Of a stretch of 64,000 nucleotides of DNA, positions 38,520-49,360 are shown piece after piece (the first letter of the stretch is position 1; each line of letters begins with the position of its first letter). The notes under the pieces are model-generated. The model was not told where the DNA came from. It saw only the letters and a program-made list of their open reading frames with translations, and did not search any database. Location of the stretch: assembly GCA_022457155.1 (NCBI GenBank), contig JAJGOT010000002.1, positions 1,102,001-1,166,000 on the forward strand. The letters are read 5' to 3'. The DNA is from Cladopsammia gracilis. Lineage: Eukaryota; Cnidaria; Anthozoa; Scleractinia; Dendrophylliidae. The position numbers were made by a program, and so were the translations under genes.

Positions 38520-39486
38520 CTATTTATCAATGCTTCTTTCAGAAGAACGTCGATAATTGCAACTCCCAGTATTTCTAATATCAATTTTTGTATTCCCAGC
38601 AAGGATGGAGCCAATAATGACGTCAAGATTCTTCAGAAGATCCTTTGGGTCGTTGAAAAATGTAATACCACGCCCGTATCTTTTTCGGGCGCCAGAGCCT
38701 TTAAATGACTTGAGTTTGTTTCTGTAATATTTCATGTATTCATTCAATACTTTTCTTTGCGCTATTATTTGCCACATTTCTACGTCCTTTTCATCTTTAG
38801 TTATTTCTCCTTTTTTGAATTTTTTTTCAGATAGCTGTTGCGGTTGTTCAGTTGACCTCTTTTATCAAAAGCCGGCTTTATAATGCTTTTTTCAATAAAA
38901 TTTTTTTCTTTTCTACTGGAACATTTGGCTGGGCTAAGGCTTTCTCTATTGTGTCATAATTTACTAAACCCAGGTGATCTAGTATGTTATTAGTTATTAG
39001 CGGCTTCCCAGGCTTCAGATTCCTCGTCTTTCTCTTCTTCCCAGTCTTCCGCTTCTGCTTCTTCCTCTTCTTCCATAGCATAATCAGGAACGCCCTCTTC
39101 ATATATAGGTGATTCACCTTCTAACTCTTCCAGTACTTCTTCATGTGTTGGCGGTCTTTCTGGAAGTTGCTTAGCTGCTTGTGGTTCAACAGCGTCATCA
39201 TCACCAAATAAACCTTCAACATCCATTTCTTCAAATGGATCTACGTCTGGATAATAATCAACGCCTGGTTTTTCTCCAATGACTTTCTTTTCCCTAAGTC
39301 TTGGAGAGGATTTCAAATTCGATGCAATTCTAATTTTGATGTTATGGGTTTGAATACTTTTTCATATTCAGTTCGACTTGTTTGTTCACCTAACTTTTTC
39401 TTGGTGATGCGATCATGAACGTAATTAATTTTATTTCCCAAAGCAGCTTTGCTTTGTGCAAGTTCTTTCCACTTTAGTAAACTCAT
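38520..39486 (-). pseudogene. Copy 2 counterpart of the PPxY protein, broken
   Basis: Begins MSLLKWKELAQSK at 39486. The acidic middle (38990-39316) keeps FEEMDVEGLFGDDD, but the first PPxY position reads PPTHEE and the second lies in SPIYEE, so neither motif is intact. The C-terminal block (FFNDPKDLLKNLDVIIGSIL) is in another frame (38520-38777). Several indels occur near 38870, 38990-39117 and 39320. Confidence 0.6.
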
Positions 39487-39510
39487 TTTATTACCACTAG
39501 ATATAAATTA

Positions 39511-40195
39511 ATGTGGAATAAATGTGGACCACACGAAGTGCAACAAGATGTACTACATAATAAAATGAAGATTCCAAATTATGATTTCAATGATCACATA
39601 ACCAATTATAGACAACTGCATCCTTTTATGCCAAATCAAAATTTCAGAATGCTTATCTGCGGTCCTTCGGGATCGAGGAAAAAATGTTTTTCTGGATATG
39701 ATTTTTCGGCTTTTGTATTGTGATAAGGTCTATCTCTATGCGAAAAATCTTGACCAATCCAAATATCAGCATCTGCTGAAAACATTTCGTCCAATCAGCA
39801 AAGAAGCTGGGTATGACGTCGTGGAAGCGAGTCCCGATGATATCATTCCCGTTTCTGAATTGTCAGATGAGAATCAAAACTTAGTTATATTTGACGATTT
39901 TGTTTGCGAAAAAAATCAAAAGCCATTGATCGATTATTTCATTCAAGGGCGGCATAAGAATTGCTCTGTCGTGTATCTTTCGCAAAGTTATTTCAGAACA
40001 CCAAAAGATATCCGTGTGAATTGTTCGCATTTTTGCATCTTCGAATTTCCAAGCAACAATGAAATTTCTATGCTCTGCAGATAGAATAATATCAGCAAAG
40101 AAGATTATTTGACTGCAACCAAGGATCCATATTCTTTTCTGTATATTGATAAGCCGAGGGCAATGAATTTCCGAAATTTTAATGAAGAAATTTAA
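39511..40195 (+). pseudogene. Copy 2 packaging ATPase, broken at Walker A
   Basis: Begins MWNKCGPHEVQQDVLHNKM at 39511. The P-loop reads CGPSGSRKK and then the frame shifts (about 39680-39700). The rest (39698-40084) keeps LVIFDDFV and LSQSYFRTPKDIR, with a TAG near 40082 followed by conserved sequence to 40195. It ends one base before the fibre ATG, as in copy 1. Confidence 0.78.
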
Positions 40196-40196
40196 A

Positions 40197-42193
40197 ATGA
40201 GCTATTCAAATGGAAGGTTATCTGATAAAACAAGCAACTCCCGGGGAGGAAAAGATGGGTTGCCAGGCGTTGGTTTCAAGCTGACACCCGCAGGGGATTA
40301 TGATCTTCAAAACAAAAAATTGACCGATGTTGCCGAAGGCGTTGACATTGATGACGCAATCACAAAACATCAAGCTGACACGCTTGAAACAAGTCTCTAA
40401 AACAAATTAACGCAATTGAGGGCAGATTCACTTCAGGTTGATGGTTCCTCACATGACTGGAGACATCTCAGAGGAGAAAATGAATCGCAAACTGATCACC
40501 AATATACCAATATGGAAACTGATGAAGACAAGGATTTGTCAGCGGTGAATATGATCACTTTGAAAAAATTCCACCCTGATGCTCCGGCTCACACTCATGA
40601 AGTGACTAAAGATATTGATTTGAAAGGACTTTTTAATGTGAAAAACGCAAAACAACAAACATGGCTTGATTTAGGGGCACATTATAGCAATTTTGTTTCT
40701 TATAATGACGTCAAGAATATCTTTCTCAGCCACAAAGAGGCGTTTCCAATGGAGACGGCTTTGGATATGGGAAATCACACCATTTTTAACGTGAAAGATC
40801 CCGAAGTTGCCGACCAAGGCGCAAATAAAAGATATGTGGATAGCGTAGCTCGGAAAAAGCTTTCGTTGGAAGGCAGAACAATGACTGGAAACCTGGATAT
40901 GAATTCGCAACAAATCAACAATATTGCAACGCCAACTCTGAAGCATCAACCCAGTTTGGATATGGGAAATCACACCATTTTCAATGTGAAAGACCCAACA
41001 GTTGCTGACCAAGGCGCAAACAAAAGATATGTGGACGACGAAGTCGCTAAAAAACTTTCGTTGGAAGGTGGAACAATGACTGGAAACCTGGATATGAATT
41101 CACAAAAAATCAATAATATTGCAGCGCCAACTCTTGAACATCAACCCACGCCTAAATCTTATGTGGATAGTGGTGATAAAAATCTTGATCTCAAGATAAG
41201 CAATGTGGTAATCTACACGATAGAATTAGAAGAGAAGCTTAAAAAATATGTCAATGAATCACATATCACGTCAACCTCGCACTTGAAAGATGAATTCCGG
41301 TATCTGATGGAAGACATTGATGAATCCAGCTCTGAACATAACATGACAGTGACTGGAATAACTGATTTTTCAAGTTCTCCACTTCATTTCAATAAGAAGG
41401 CGTACGATTTGAAAATCACAAAAGATCTTTTTAATGAATACTCTGGGAGACTTGGATTCAATATTTACAAATTACAGACGGCGAATACACTATTTGCATT
41501 GAATTCTTCCCCGCGTCAATGGATGGTGTTAGTGTTAATGTCGTAAGCACAAGTCTGAATATCAATCAACAATCAACAAAGAACTTTTCGACTCCAAGCG
41601 GGCTTGGTTATACAAGATCCATCATCCACATGCATACATGGCAGATTTCTCAACCTGAATTCATTTTCATAGATCTGAAGTGGCGGGGAACCGCTGAATT
41701 AGCTGCAACCGGAGATGCAAATCTGATCATATATGGTGTCAAAGGTTCTCAACCTGATGTTGAAAGCAGCGTCTTCGATGCCCACTTCAGTTTCGAAAAT
41801 CAAAAAATGGTCATGCAAACTAATTTGGATATGAATGGACATAGAATATTAAATCCTTCATTAACATCAAAAACATTCATTCAAAGTCCCTTATTTTTGA
41901 ATTTTGCAAATCCATTTCAAATTATACCTTATGATTGTATTTTAAAAGATATCAATTGTTACTTTGGCTCATTAAATAATTCTGATTTTCCTATTACTTT
42001 AAAAGTCAGTGGAACCAATAAACAAAATCAAAGCTTTGACTCAACAGAAAATGAAAGGCGCCAGGAATTTAACATAAATATGTACCTATCAAAACATGAT
42101 GTATTATGGATTGAAATTTACAAAAAACATACAACTGAAAATATTACGCATGATGACGTTGTATTTGCTATTGAATTCAACACATCATCCTGA
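40197..42193 (+). pseudogene. Copy 2 fibre/tail-fibre-like protein, broken
   Basis: Starts MSYSNGRLSDKTSN at 40197. A stop near 40398, a rearranged stretch near 40450-40510 and a frameshift near 41500 interrupt it. The shaft has one more repeat than copy 1: two successive units of LDMGNHTIFNVKDP...YVD...MTGNLDMNS. The first unit (40742-40952) is almost identical in DNA to copy 1 (10041-10251). The C-terminal head after about 41840 bears no clear resemblance to the copy 1 head, which suggests different binding targets. Confidence 0.68.
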
Positions 42194-42223
42194 AAAAGAA
42201 AAAAATTGTTCTTGTATTCTAAA

Positions 42224-44694
42224 ATGCCTAAAAATGACCTCTTCCATTTCAATCATATTGACCCAACACTGGACAAAGAAACACTCGAAGCGATTAAAAA
42301 ATTGTACAAATATTATCACAAACGCTGGTGGTGCTATAAAAGAATGGCCAAGACTCAAAGAAGCCTACTTTGCAAACAATCTACAATCAAGGACAAAAGT
42401 CCTTGGGACAAATGTTACAAAGTCCTCCTATTAACTACTAATTTAGTGTGACTGACCAGTGAAGCCATGTTTTTCCTCTTACCAACCCCACCCCTCCCCC
42501 CGAGACAATGTTGAAATCCACAAATCATTTTTATTACACGGGCTCAACATTGTAAGGGGGTAGTTATTACACGGGCTCAACATTGTAAGGGGGTAGGGGT
42601 TGGGAAATGGACACTTATCGTTAGCGCGTACCGTGTTTCTGTCGCGCGCATTGGAAAACATCGTAAATGCAAATTTGTCCCAACACTATTGTCCTTGATT
42701 GTCTAGTTGGGAGCTCAAAACAAAAATGTCTTTTTTTGCGTGTTGTTTGCCTTAAAACTGCAAATCCCTTGTCTGTGTTAATACATGGCCTCCTAGTGAG
42801 CACTTTCGCCGCTATTTGACGATTTTTCCGGTGTTTTCAGTTTTCATGAAATTAACGGCCACAAGCGCGCAGACATTTGAACAATTTCGTGACAAAGTCT
42901 TAGACATTGGACGGACAACCGCTGGATTTTATTGATCGCACTATCGAGAGCATGAAAAATAGGATTGATACCATTATTTCTTCAAAGGGGTACAGAACAA
43001 AATATTGAATACCAACTGCAAATATTACAAGCTATCGATTTTCATTAGTTGTTGCAAATTGTGATTGCGTGACTTTTGTTACATTGTAGACATTGAATTG
43101 CTAATGTATTGTATTTACAGATCACAACAGTACTCAGCGACAGTACTCACTTCCAAAGCTTAAAAAAATGTACTTATTTTCAAGATATATCTCATTAAAA
43201 ACATGCTGATGTACAATACATCTGTCATTACATCTTCTAATGTTCTTTTATCCTGGATAATCGGAATTTTTAGCTATTTCATCACAGTACTCACTTAGAA
43301 ACGTAGCTGAAGTGATTTCTGACAATCTTTTAACACTTTACTACGGAATCTATTGAGTACTGTTAGAATTACTACACAGGGTTTCTCATATCCACAAATT
43401 TATGGCAAATCCATTAGATATTTTCTAACACAATATGGTTTCATGGTTTTCATACTGAAATAATTCATAAACACTGAGAATAGAGGGTTTTTGTCGCTGA
43501 GTACTGTGCGGACGGCTTTACTCAGTGATTCAGTTCCGGTTGACTACACAAACAAATTTACATAGACTTATGTCAGATCAGCTAGAGGCGTTGCCTAAAA
43601 TGAATCGAGCAACGAAACACTGCCACGCTTCTGTTACCGCTTTACGAAAGCTCTCTCACATAGGAAATTTTGCCTTATCTGCCCAACTGTAGGTTATTAT
43701 ATAAATAATTCTCTGCGTGGCTAAATTATCAGACGCCATTGGAAACACGAAGACAAACAACGACTGACAATCCACGCGCGCACATTCCTTATTTAGACTA
43801 ATTTGCAAAATAACCCCTATCTGTGTCGACGTATACCCTTTTATTACCCATTGATTCCTAAAACGCAAATTTTTTTCTCCAAAATTCAAAATATATCGTT
43901 CATCAGTCATTAATTGTCATATCTGGTTGGTAACTCCCATTAAAAAGCGGCAAATGAAGTGGAAAACGGTTCCGTTTCGAATTATACATTCTCATACAAT
44001 CAAGGACAAAAGTCCTTGGGACAAATGTTACAAAGTCCTCCTATTAACTACTAATTTAGTGTGACTGACCAATGAAGCCATGTTTTTCGTTTAAAGCACA
44101 TCTTACCAACCCCACCCCTCCCCCCGAGACAATGTTGAAATCCACAAATCATTTTTATTACACGGGCTCAACATTGTAAGGGGGTAGTTATTACACGGAC
44201 TCAACATTGTAAGGGGGTAGGGGTTGGGTAATGGACACTTATCGTTAGCGCGTACCATGTTTCTGTCGCGCGCATTGGAAAACATCGTAAATGCAAATGT
44301 GTCCCAACACTATTGTCCTTGATTGTAGCTTCAACCATGCTTGTTGCTGTGGGAACGATAGCTGGAGGAATCACCCTCAATCCTTTTGGGCGTAATAAGC
44401 GGGGCTGGTTCGGTTTTGAAAACAAGCAGTGAAATTAAAAATTATAAGAACAAAATAACCATGGCAAAATCCGCCTTCACAACATATGATAAAGTTTTGA
44501 TTGAGCTGAGATCTTACTTGAGAGGATTTGACCCGTCAATATTCCGTGATGAAATGATAACAATTGATGGTATGGTGGCTGATTTGGGCCTGAATTACGA
44601 AAAATATGAAAAAGATAATCATGAAAAATATTACCCAGCTTTGTTGCCAGCACCAAAAGGATTGGGAGGACCATCCAAGGCGGTTTGGGTTTGA
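42224..44694 (+). pseudogene. Copy 2 small membrane-like protein, split by an insertion
   Basis: The 5' part (from 42224, MPKNDLFHFNHIDPTLDKE) matches the N-terminus of the 11312-11806 protein. The 3' part resumes at 44326 (MLVAVGTIAGG, then MAKSAFTTYDKVL from 44386). A 1.94-kb insertion (42384-44325) separates them, and a further frame change lies near 44385. The C-terminal end has extra residues (ALLPAPKGLGGPSK). Confidence 0.65.
42384..44325. mobile_element. 1.94-kb composite insertion bounded by two 320-bp direct repeats
   Basis: TA dinucleotides flank the whole block (42382-42383 and 44326-44327) and one TA restores the host frame. Each end repeat (42384-42701 and 43997-44325) itself begins CAATCAAGGACAA and ends TTGTCCTTGATTG, so each looks like a complete MITE. 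The repeats are nearly identical apart from an 11-bp difference. The inner 1.3 kb (42702-43996) is AT-rich with no gene seen. It could be two like-oriented MITEs moving intervening DNA, or an unusual element with terminal direct repeats. Confidence 0.75.
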
Positions 44695-44752
44695 TCATAT
44701 TATCAGTGGTAATATGATCGGAAAAATGGACTCACAGAAAAAAGGCGAAAGC

Positions 44753-45510
44753 TCATGATACGCTATCATTAAGCTGTTTCAGTGTCAACACTTCACCCTC
44801 GTCTGATTGGATAATTCCCTTTTGGTGGGGTAGCTCTGGATTCGGCTTTGCCGCCAGCTCCGCTGGATATCCATCTTCATAGTCATCTTCGTCTTCATAT
44901 TGATCAAAGAAACTAGTTGTTCGATCAATTCTTTGATAAGAACTTCTTGGGTTGTGATTGTGATTGATGCCCAAGGAAAACTTGGCGAAGCCTGACGACA
45001 ACAGAACCTGTAAAGGAATTCCAATCCAGTCATGTGGATTCACACGATTTTAACTTCCTTGACAGTGCCATCTGATCTCTTTCTGAACAAGTTTATTGAA
45101 ACGGCAATTTATCTTTCCACATTTGTCTGTGTTAAGCTTGGAATAAAGCTTATAACATTTTGAGGAATCTTCTTTGATGATTGAAAAAGCCCTGAAGGAG
45201 GCATATTTCCGGCTTATCTTTTGTATTTTATCTTTCTTGGCAAGGGTGAGTTTGTCGATGGTCTTCTCAAACGAACGAAGCATAGGAATATCATCGTCAT
45301 TGAGAGTGAGGCCGAGAGAAAAACTAGTTTTATCAGCGTTTTTATGCATCCTATTTTCATCTTGCCTTCAAGAAGAATATTGCAAGGCTCCGCCGCACTG
45401 CCGGTGCCAACCAATATTGGTAAGACAACGAATGAAAAATCACCTGTCTTTTTGGTTTCTGGTTCTGAAAGGGTTATTTTCTGGTTTTAGTAATTGGTGT
45501 TTGTGATCAT
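44753..45510 (-). pseudogene. Copy 2 counterpart of the possible ssDNA-binding protein, broken
   Basis: Starts near 45510 and reads through several frames: one with EPETKKTGDFSFVVLP and LLEGKMKIG, then TSFSLGLTLNDDDIPML (45050-45349), and a C-terminal part with DWIGIPLQVL and an acidic EDEDDYEDGY region (44753-45043). The order of blocks follows the copy 1 gene at 14439-15059. An early stop and at least two frame changes inactivate it. Confidence 0.45.
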
Positions 45511-45616
45511 TATTTTATTATCATAGATAAAAAAATTAAAAATGAAGACCCGCTGGTTTATCTGTTGCTAAATTATAACTCCATTTTGGGTTTATAATTT
45601 ACAAAAACGAGCTTTC

Positions 45617-46206
45617 CTATTCCTTTTGATAATCCAACATCTCTTCGTTTGAAAATAAGAAAGATTCTGGATATTTGATGAAATACACCATATCATTGGC
45701 ACAGAATGTACCATCCTTAAGAGGAATTTCTGTGATGGAAATATCGTAAAATGACCCAATTGAACTTCGAGAATAGAACCATTGGGGGCAGTCATTTGCG
45801 GTAACACATCATCACTGTTTTTTGTTTTTCAGTTGGTGTTCGGGTTCTGATAAGATGTTTCAAACCATCTTTCTTTGAGAGATAAGGTTTATTCTCCCTG
45901 AGAGCCTTATAAATTGTTTGCACCGTAACACCAAAACAATTGGCTGCTTCTTTGGCTGTTTCGAAAGTTTGATTATTTATGGTGATTGGCTCTTTATCGG
46001 AAAGATATCCTTCAATTAAAAATACTTGTTTGTCACATCTTCTTTTAATTGTCTTATTTTTCATTTTGAGTGCATATTTCAGTGTTTGAGGTACTAAATT
46101 AAAAGATTTTGAAGCTTCATTAACATCATTGAAAACATGTGTTTCTTGAAAAGTTCCATTGTTATTGATTAGTCTAAGTTTGATTAAATCGATCGTTTGT
46201 CATTTT
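45617..46206 (-). pseudogene. Copy 2 HTH-repeat (NUMOD1-like) protein, frameshifted
   Basis: Starts at the ATG at 46206, preceded by ATTAAA; the frame shifts after a few codons. Two HTH-like repeats follow (VNEASKSFNLVPQTLKYAL and AKEAANCFGVTVQTIYKAL), each followed by a basic strand, as in NUMOD1 modules. After another shift near 45790 a C-terminal part (NDMVYFIKYPESFLF) ends at 45617. It is divergent from polB, like 15296-15792 in copy 1. Confidence 0.55.
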
Positions 46207-46292
46207 AATATGATGTTTTTTTTTATTTTTTAATATATTGTAGTCCTTTTTGATTTTTCTGATTTTTTATTTTTTAAGATATTGTATTAAAA

Positions 46293-48113
46293 ATGGAATT
46301 TCAAAACAAAGATATTGCCCGGGACTCTCTTGAAGCGGCCCGAGTTTCAGAATTACGAAAATTTGCCAGTGACTTAAAAATTCCTGGTCGCTCCAAAGCC
46401 AAAACAAAAGCAGAATTAATTGAGCTTTTCATTGCTCATGAACCTAAACCGAAGCCAATGCCTCCGGCGGCGAAGCCAAAGAAACCAAAAACGCAAACTT
46501 TGGCTGAGATGAAAGGAATGGCTAGGCATTATGGGTTGGAAGGCTTTGAAAATATTCGAAACAAAGCGGAAATGAAAGGCTTTCTTGAGTATCAAATGAG
46601 GTCTAAAAGGCAGAAAGATGAGGAGATTACAGTTCTATCGCCACCAGAGCCGATTGATTTGAAAACAAAACAAAAGCAAATAAAACGGTTGAAGAAAAAG
46701 CTTAAGAAAGTAAGCAAACAGGTGAGAAACAGCAAAAGACGGCGCAATGACCTGATTTTGAGAGAGAAAGAAATAAGGCAAAAGCTTGCCGAATTAAGAG
46801 GTCGGCCGATCTCGGAGTCCGGCCGCAAAGCCGAGTCTCCGTATGAAATAATTCTGGTCAGCGAACAAACAAATCAAAGATTCACAACATTCGTGGATGC
46901 GTATCGAATTAAAATCAATCGCAAAACAATCGCGTCAATTGAGTTGAATCCGATAGCCATCTTGAGAGAAATATTGAATAAAGTCATAAAGAAATGCGGC
47001 CTTAACGATGGAGATAGAATCCGAATAATTGTGGATCACGTCAAACTTGATCGACCCTTGAGTACAATCTATTTAAGAGTAACAGATGGTACTGTATCAA
47101 TTCGTGAACTTTATGAAAAATTCAGACCTCTTGAATATAAGGAAGTGCTTCTTGATGAAATCAGCATTGAAGTGCAATCAACTAAAATTCCTCGCGGCAG
47201 TGGGCGATTGCAAGTCACAAAGAATGAGGTTTCCCGAAAACGATGTGTTATTTCTGTTAAGAATTCTGATTCGATTTGCTTGGCAAGAGCTGTTGTAACC
47301 GCCATGGCAAACTTTGAATAAACACAAGTGGACATACTCACAGATTAAAAACGGTTTCAATCAATCCAGAAATCTACAAGAAACCGAAGCCAGGAGACTT
47401 CATGAAGAATCTGCAATTCCAGTAAATGATTTTGGGTCAACTCTTGAAGACGTTATGAGATTTGCTGAATATCTCAAAGTTGAAATAAATATCTTGGATG
47501 CTGATCAATTTAATGAGATAATATATTCCTCCTCCGGAGATTCGGCTTCTGATGATCAGCGAATATATCTCTTGAAAAACAAGAATCATTTTGATGTAAT
47601 CGCTTCGATGCCAGCATTTCTATGTACGTCGTATTACTGTCATACATGCAAGAAGCCATACAGCCGCCGCGACAAACACAAATGTCCTGCAAAATGCATT
47701 GATTGTTTCAAGTGTTGTCCCGCAGGTGTCTGGGCTGGTCGTGAAATAGATTGTATGAAATGCAATCGTACTTTCAAAGGTGAAAACTGCTTCAGAGAAC
47801 ATCTAAGAAATAGATCATCTTCAGGTGAAAAAATTGATTCAGTTTGCAAATCAGTTGCCAAGTGTTTGGCTTGTAATCGGACAATCACTGATGGTCTTAA
47901 AAAAAATCACACTTGTGGACATTCAAAGTGTTCTAATTGTTTTGAATATTGCGATATGTCAACTCATGAATGCTATATGAAAAATGCGAAAGCTAAAGGC
48001 GGCTGATGTACGGGCTCCGTCGGAGACGGCCGCTCCGCGGACTGCTCTGAATTTTGTGTTGGGGTCATTGGCAATGTTTCCGAAGACATTTGTGGTGAAA
48101 GAATTAAAGAAAG
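46293..48113 (+). pseudogene. Copy 2 protein-primed family B DNA polymerase, N-terminal part
   Basis: Begins MEFQNKDIARDSLEAARVSE with SAP/LEM-like helices (SELRKFASDLKIPG, EMKGMARHYGLEGF), a basic coiled-coil region and then the N-terminal domain of the classical Polinton polymerase (RCVISVKNSDSICLARAVV). A +1 shift near 47315 leads to a Cys-rich zinc region (CHTCKKPYSRRDKHKC, CNRTFKGENCF). After KAKGG (about 48000) the Exo I and Exo II regions are missing, and the frame picks up at SLAMFPKTF just before the Gypsy insertion at 48114. Its type differs from the copy 1 polymerase. Confidence 0.8.
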
Positions 48114-48267
48114 TGTTACAATATGTCAATCAGAGAACAATAAGTTTCAGTATCAGTAGCTTAAGTTACATTGTATCATATGACACCTTGAGATAGAGCA
48201 AAAAAGTAAAGCACGTTTTACAGCTGAGACTACTGTTATAGTCACTGATCCAGGGCATATTGAAACA
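48114..48267 (+). repeat. 5' LTR of the Gypsy element
   Basis: 154 bp, identical base for base to 52653-52806, with TG...CA ends. The following TGGTGGCAG may be the start of the tRNA primer-binding site. Confidence 0.95.
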
Positions 48268-48343
48268 TGGTGGCAGTTTTGGCCTAAAGCCCACGTATTA
48301 GGAGAGTGGAATAGAGACCCCGCAAGAGTCGAACTTTGAAAAG

Positions 48344-49360
48344 ATGCCCGATACCGAGCAAGCAAGCGCTAGCCCGAATGCCGCGATGCAAGCACCACTT
48401 ATACAAGGATTATCGCCGCCAAAACCTCTCGATACAAGCACGAATGTAGCGGAAAACTGGAAACAGTTTAAGCAGATATGGGCAAACTACTCTATAATCA
48501 CAAACCTAAGCGCCCAGACTGAACAATATAGAGTCGCATTGTTCTTGCATTGTATTGGCCCCGAAGCGCTGAAAATCTACAATGGAATGCAATTTACAAA
48601 CGAAGAAGAAAGGACCACCCTATCGAAGATCATAGAGAAGTTTGACGAGTTCACGATCGGAGAAGTGAACGAGACATATGAAAGATATGTTTTTAACGGC
48701 AGGAATCAAGGACCAGATGAAACGATCGACGCCTATGTCGCTGTGCTAAGATCTCTTGCGAAAACATGCGGGTTTTGTCAGTGTTTAGATGAAAGCTTAC
48801 TTAGAGATCGCATTGTGCTAGGAGTGAACAATAACAATTTGCGTAAACGACTCCTACAAGAAAGGAACTTAAACCTAAAGAAATGTATTGATCTGTGCAG
48901 AAGCAGCGAAGCCGCAGCATCGCATCTAAAAAACATTTCTGACACTACTTCGCATGATGTTAATAGATTGAAGGAGCACTCGAAGACCGGCCGGAAACCT
49001 GCCAAGAATCAACACGGCGATCGGAATGTTAGGAATGATGCACACAAAAAGCAAGGAAACGGAGCGTTCAACTGCAAATTTTGCGGCCGAAATCACCCGA
49101 TGAAAAAAGAGCAATGCCCAGCCTGGCAAAAGCGTTGCCAAAAGTGCACTTTTCAGCAGTTTGCCGTAAAGGAAAACCCCACGGAGGCGTACACGGAATT
49201 TCAGAACAACAAGAGTACGACAGCAGCGATGACAGCTACGAGAGCGATTATGAATTCCTCGCCGGTATCTCGGTGGAGACATCAGTTAACGCAGTCACGC
49301 AAATATCCGGTTACGCCAAAGAAGTGTACACAGAAATGCAAATCAACGATAAGAGAGTGA
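48344..49360 (+). CDS. gag: Gypsy Gag polyprotein
   Basis: Begins MPDTEQASASPNAAMQAPL. A capsid-like helical region (WKQFKQIWANYSIITNL, LLRDRIVLGVNNNNLRKRLL) is followed by a zinc knuckle region (CKFCGRNHPMKKEQC, CQKC). The second knuckle is incomplete in this frame; its missing partner residues (VCRKGKPHGG) appear in the -1 frame, so a small deletion near 49150 probably separates gag from pol here. The last residues of this frame are out-of-frame extension. It would form the retrotransposon particle. Confidence 0.8.
   Translation: MPDTEQASASPNAAMQAPLIQGLSPPKPLDTSTNVAENWKQFKQIWANYSIITNLSAQTEQYRVALFLHCIGPEALKIYNGMQFTNEEERTTLSKIIEKFDEFTIGEVNETYERYVFNGRNQGPDETIDAYVAVLRSLAKTCGFCQCLDESLLRDRIVLGVNNNNLRKRLLQERNLNLKKCIDLCRSSEAAASHLKNISDTTSHDVNRLKEHSKTGRKPAKNQHGDRNVRNDAHKKQGNGAFNCKFCGRNHPMKKEQCPAWQKRCQKCTFQQFAVKENPTEAYTEFQNNKSTTAAMTATRAIMNSSPVSRWRHQLTQSRKYPVTPKKCTQKCKSTIRE

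Noticed and set aside
42384..44325. Interpretation as a small LTR retrotransposon with 320-bp LTRs
   Set aside because: The repeats have their own inverted ends, the duplication is TA, there is no TG...CA end, and no primer site or purine tract was convincing.
47315..47325. Programmed +1 frameshift in copy 2 polymerase
   Set aside because: The frame change in copy 1 polymerase is at a different protein position and no shared signal is visible; decay is the simpler explanation.
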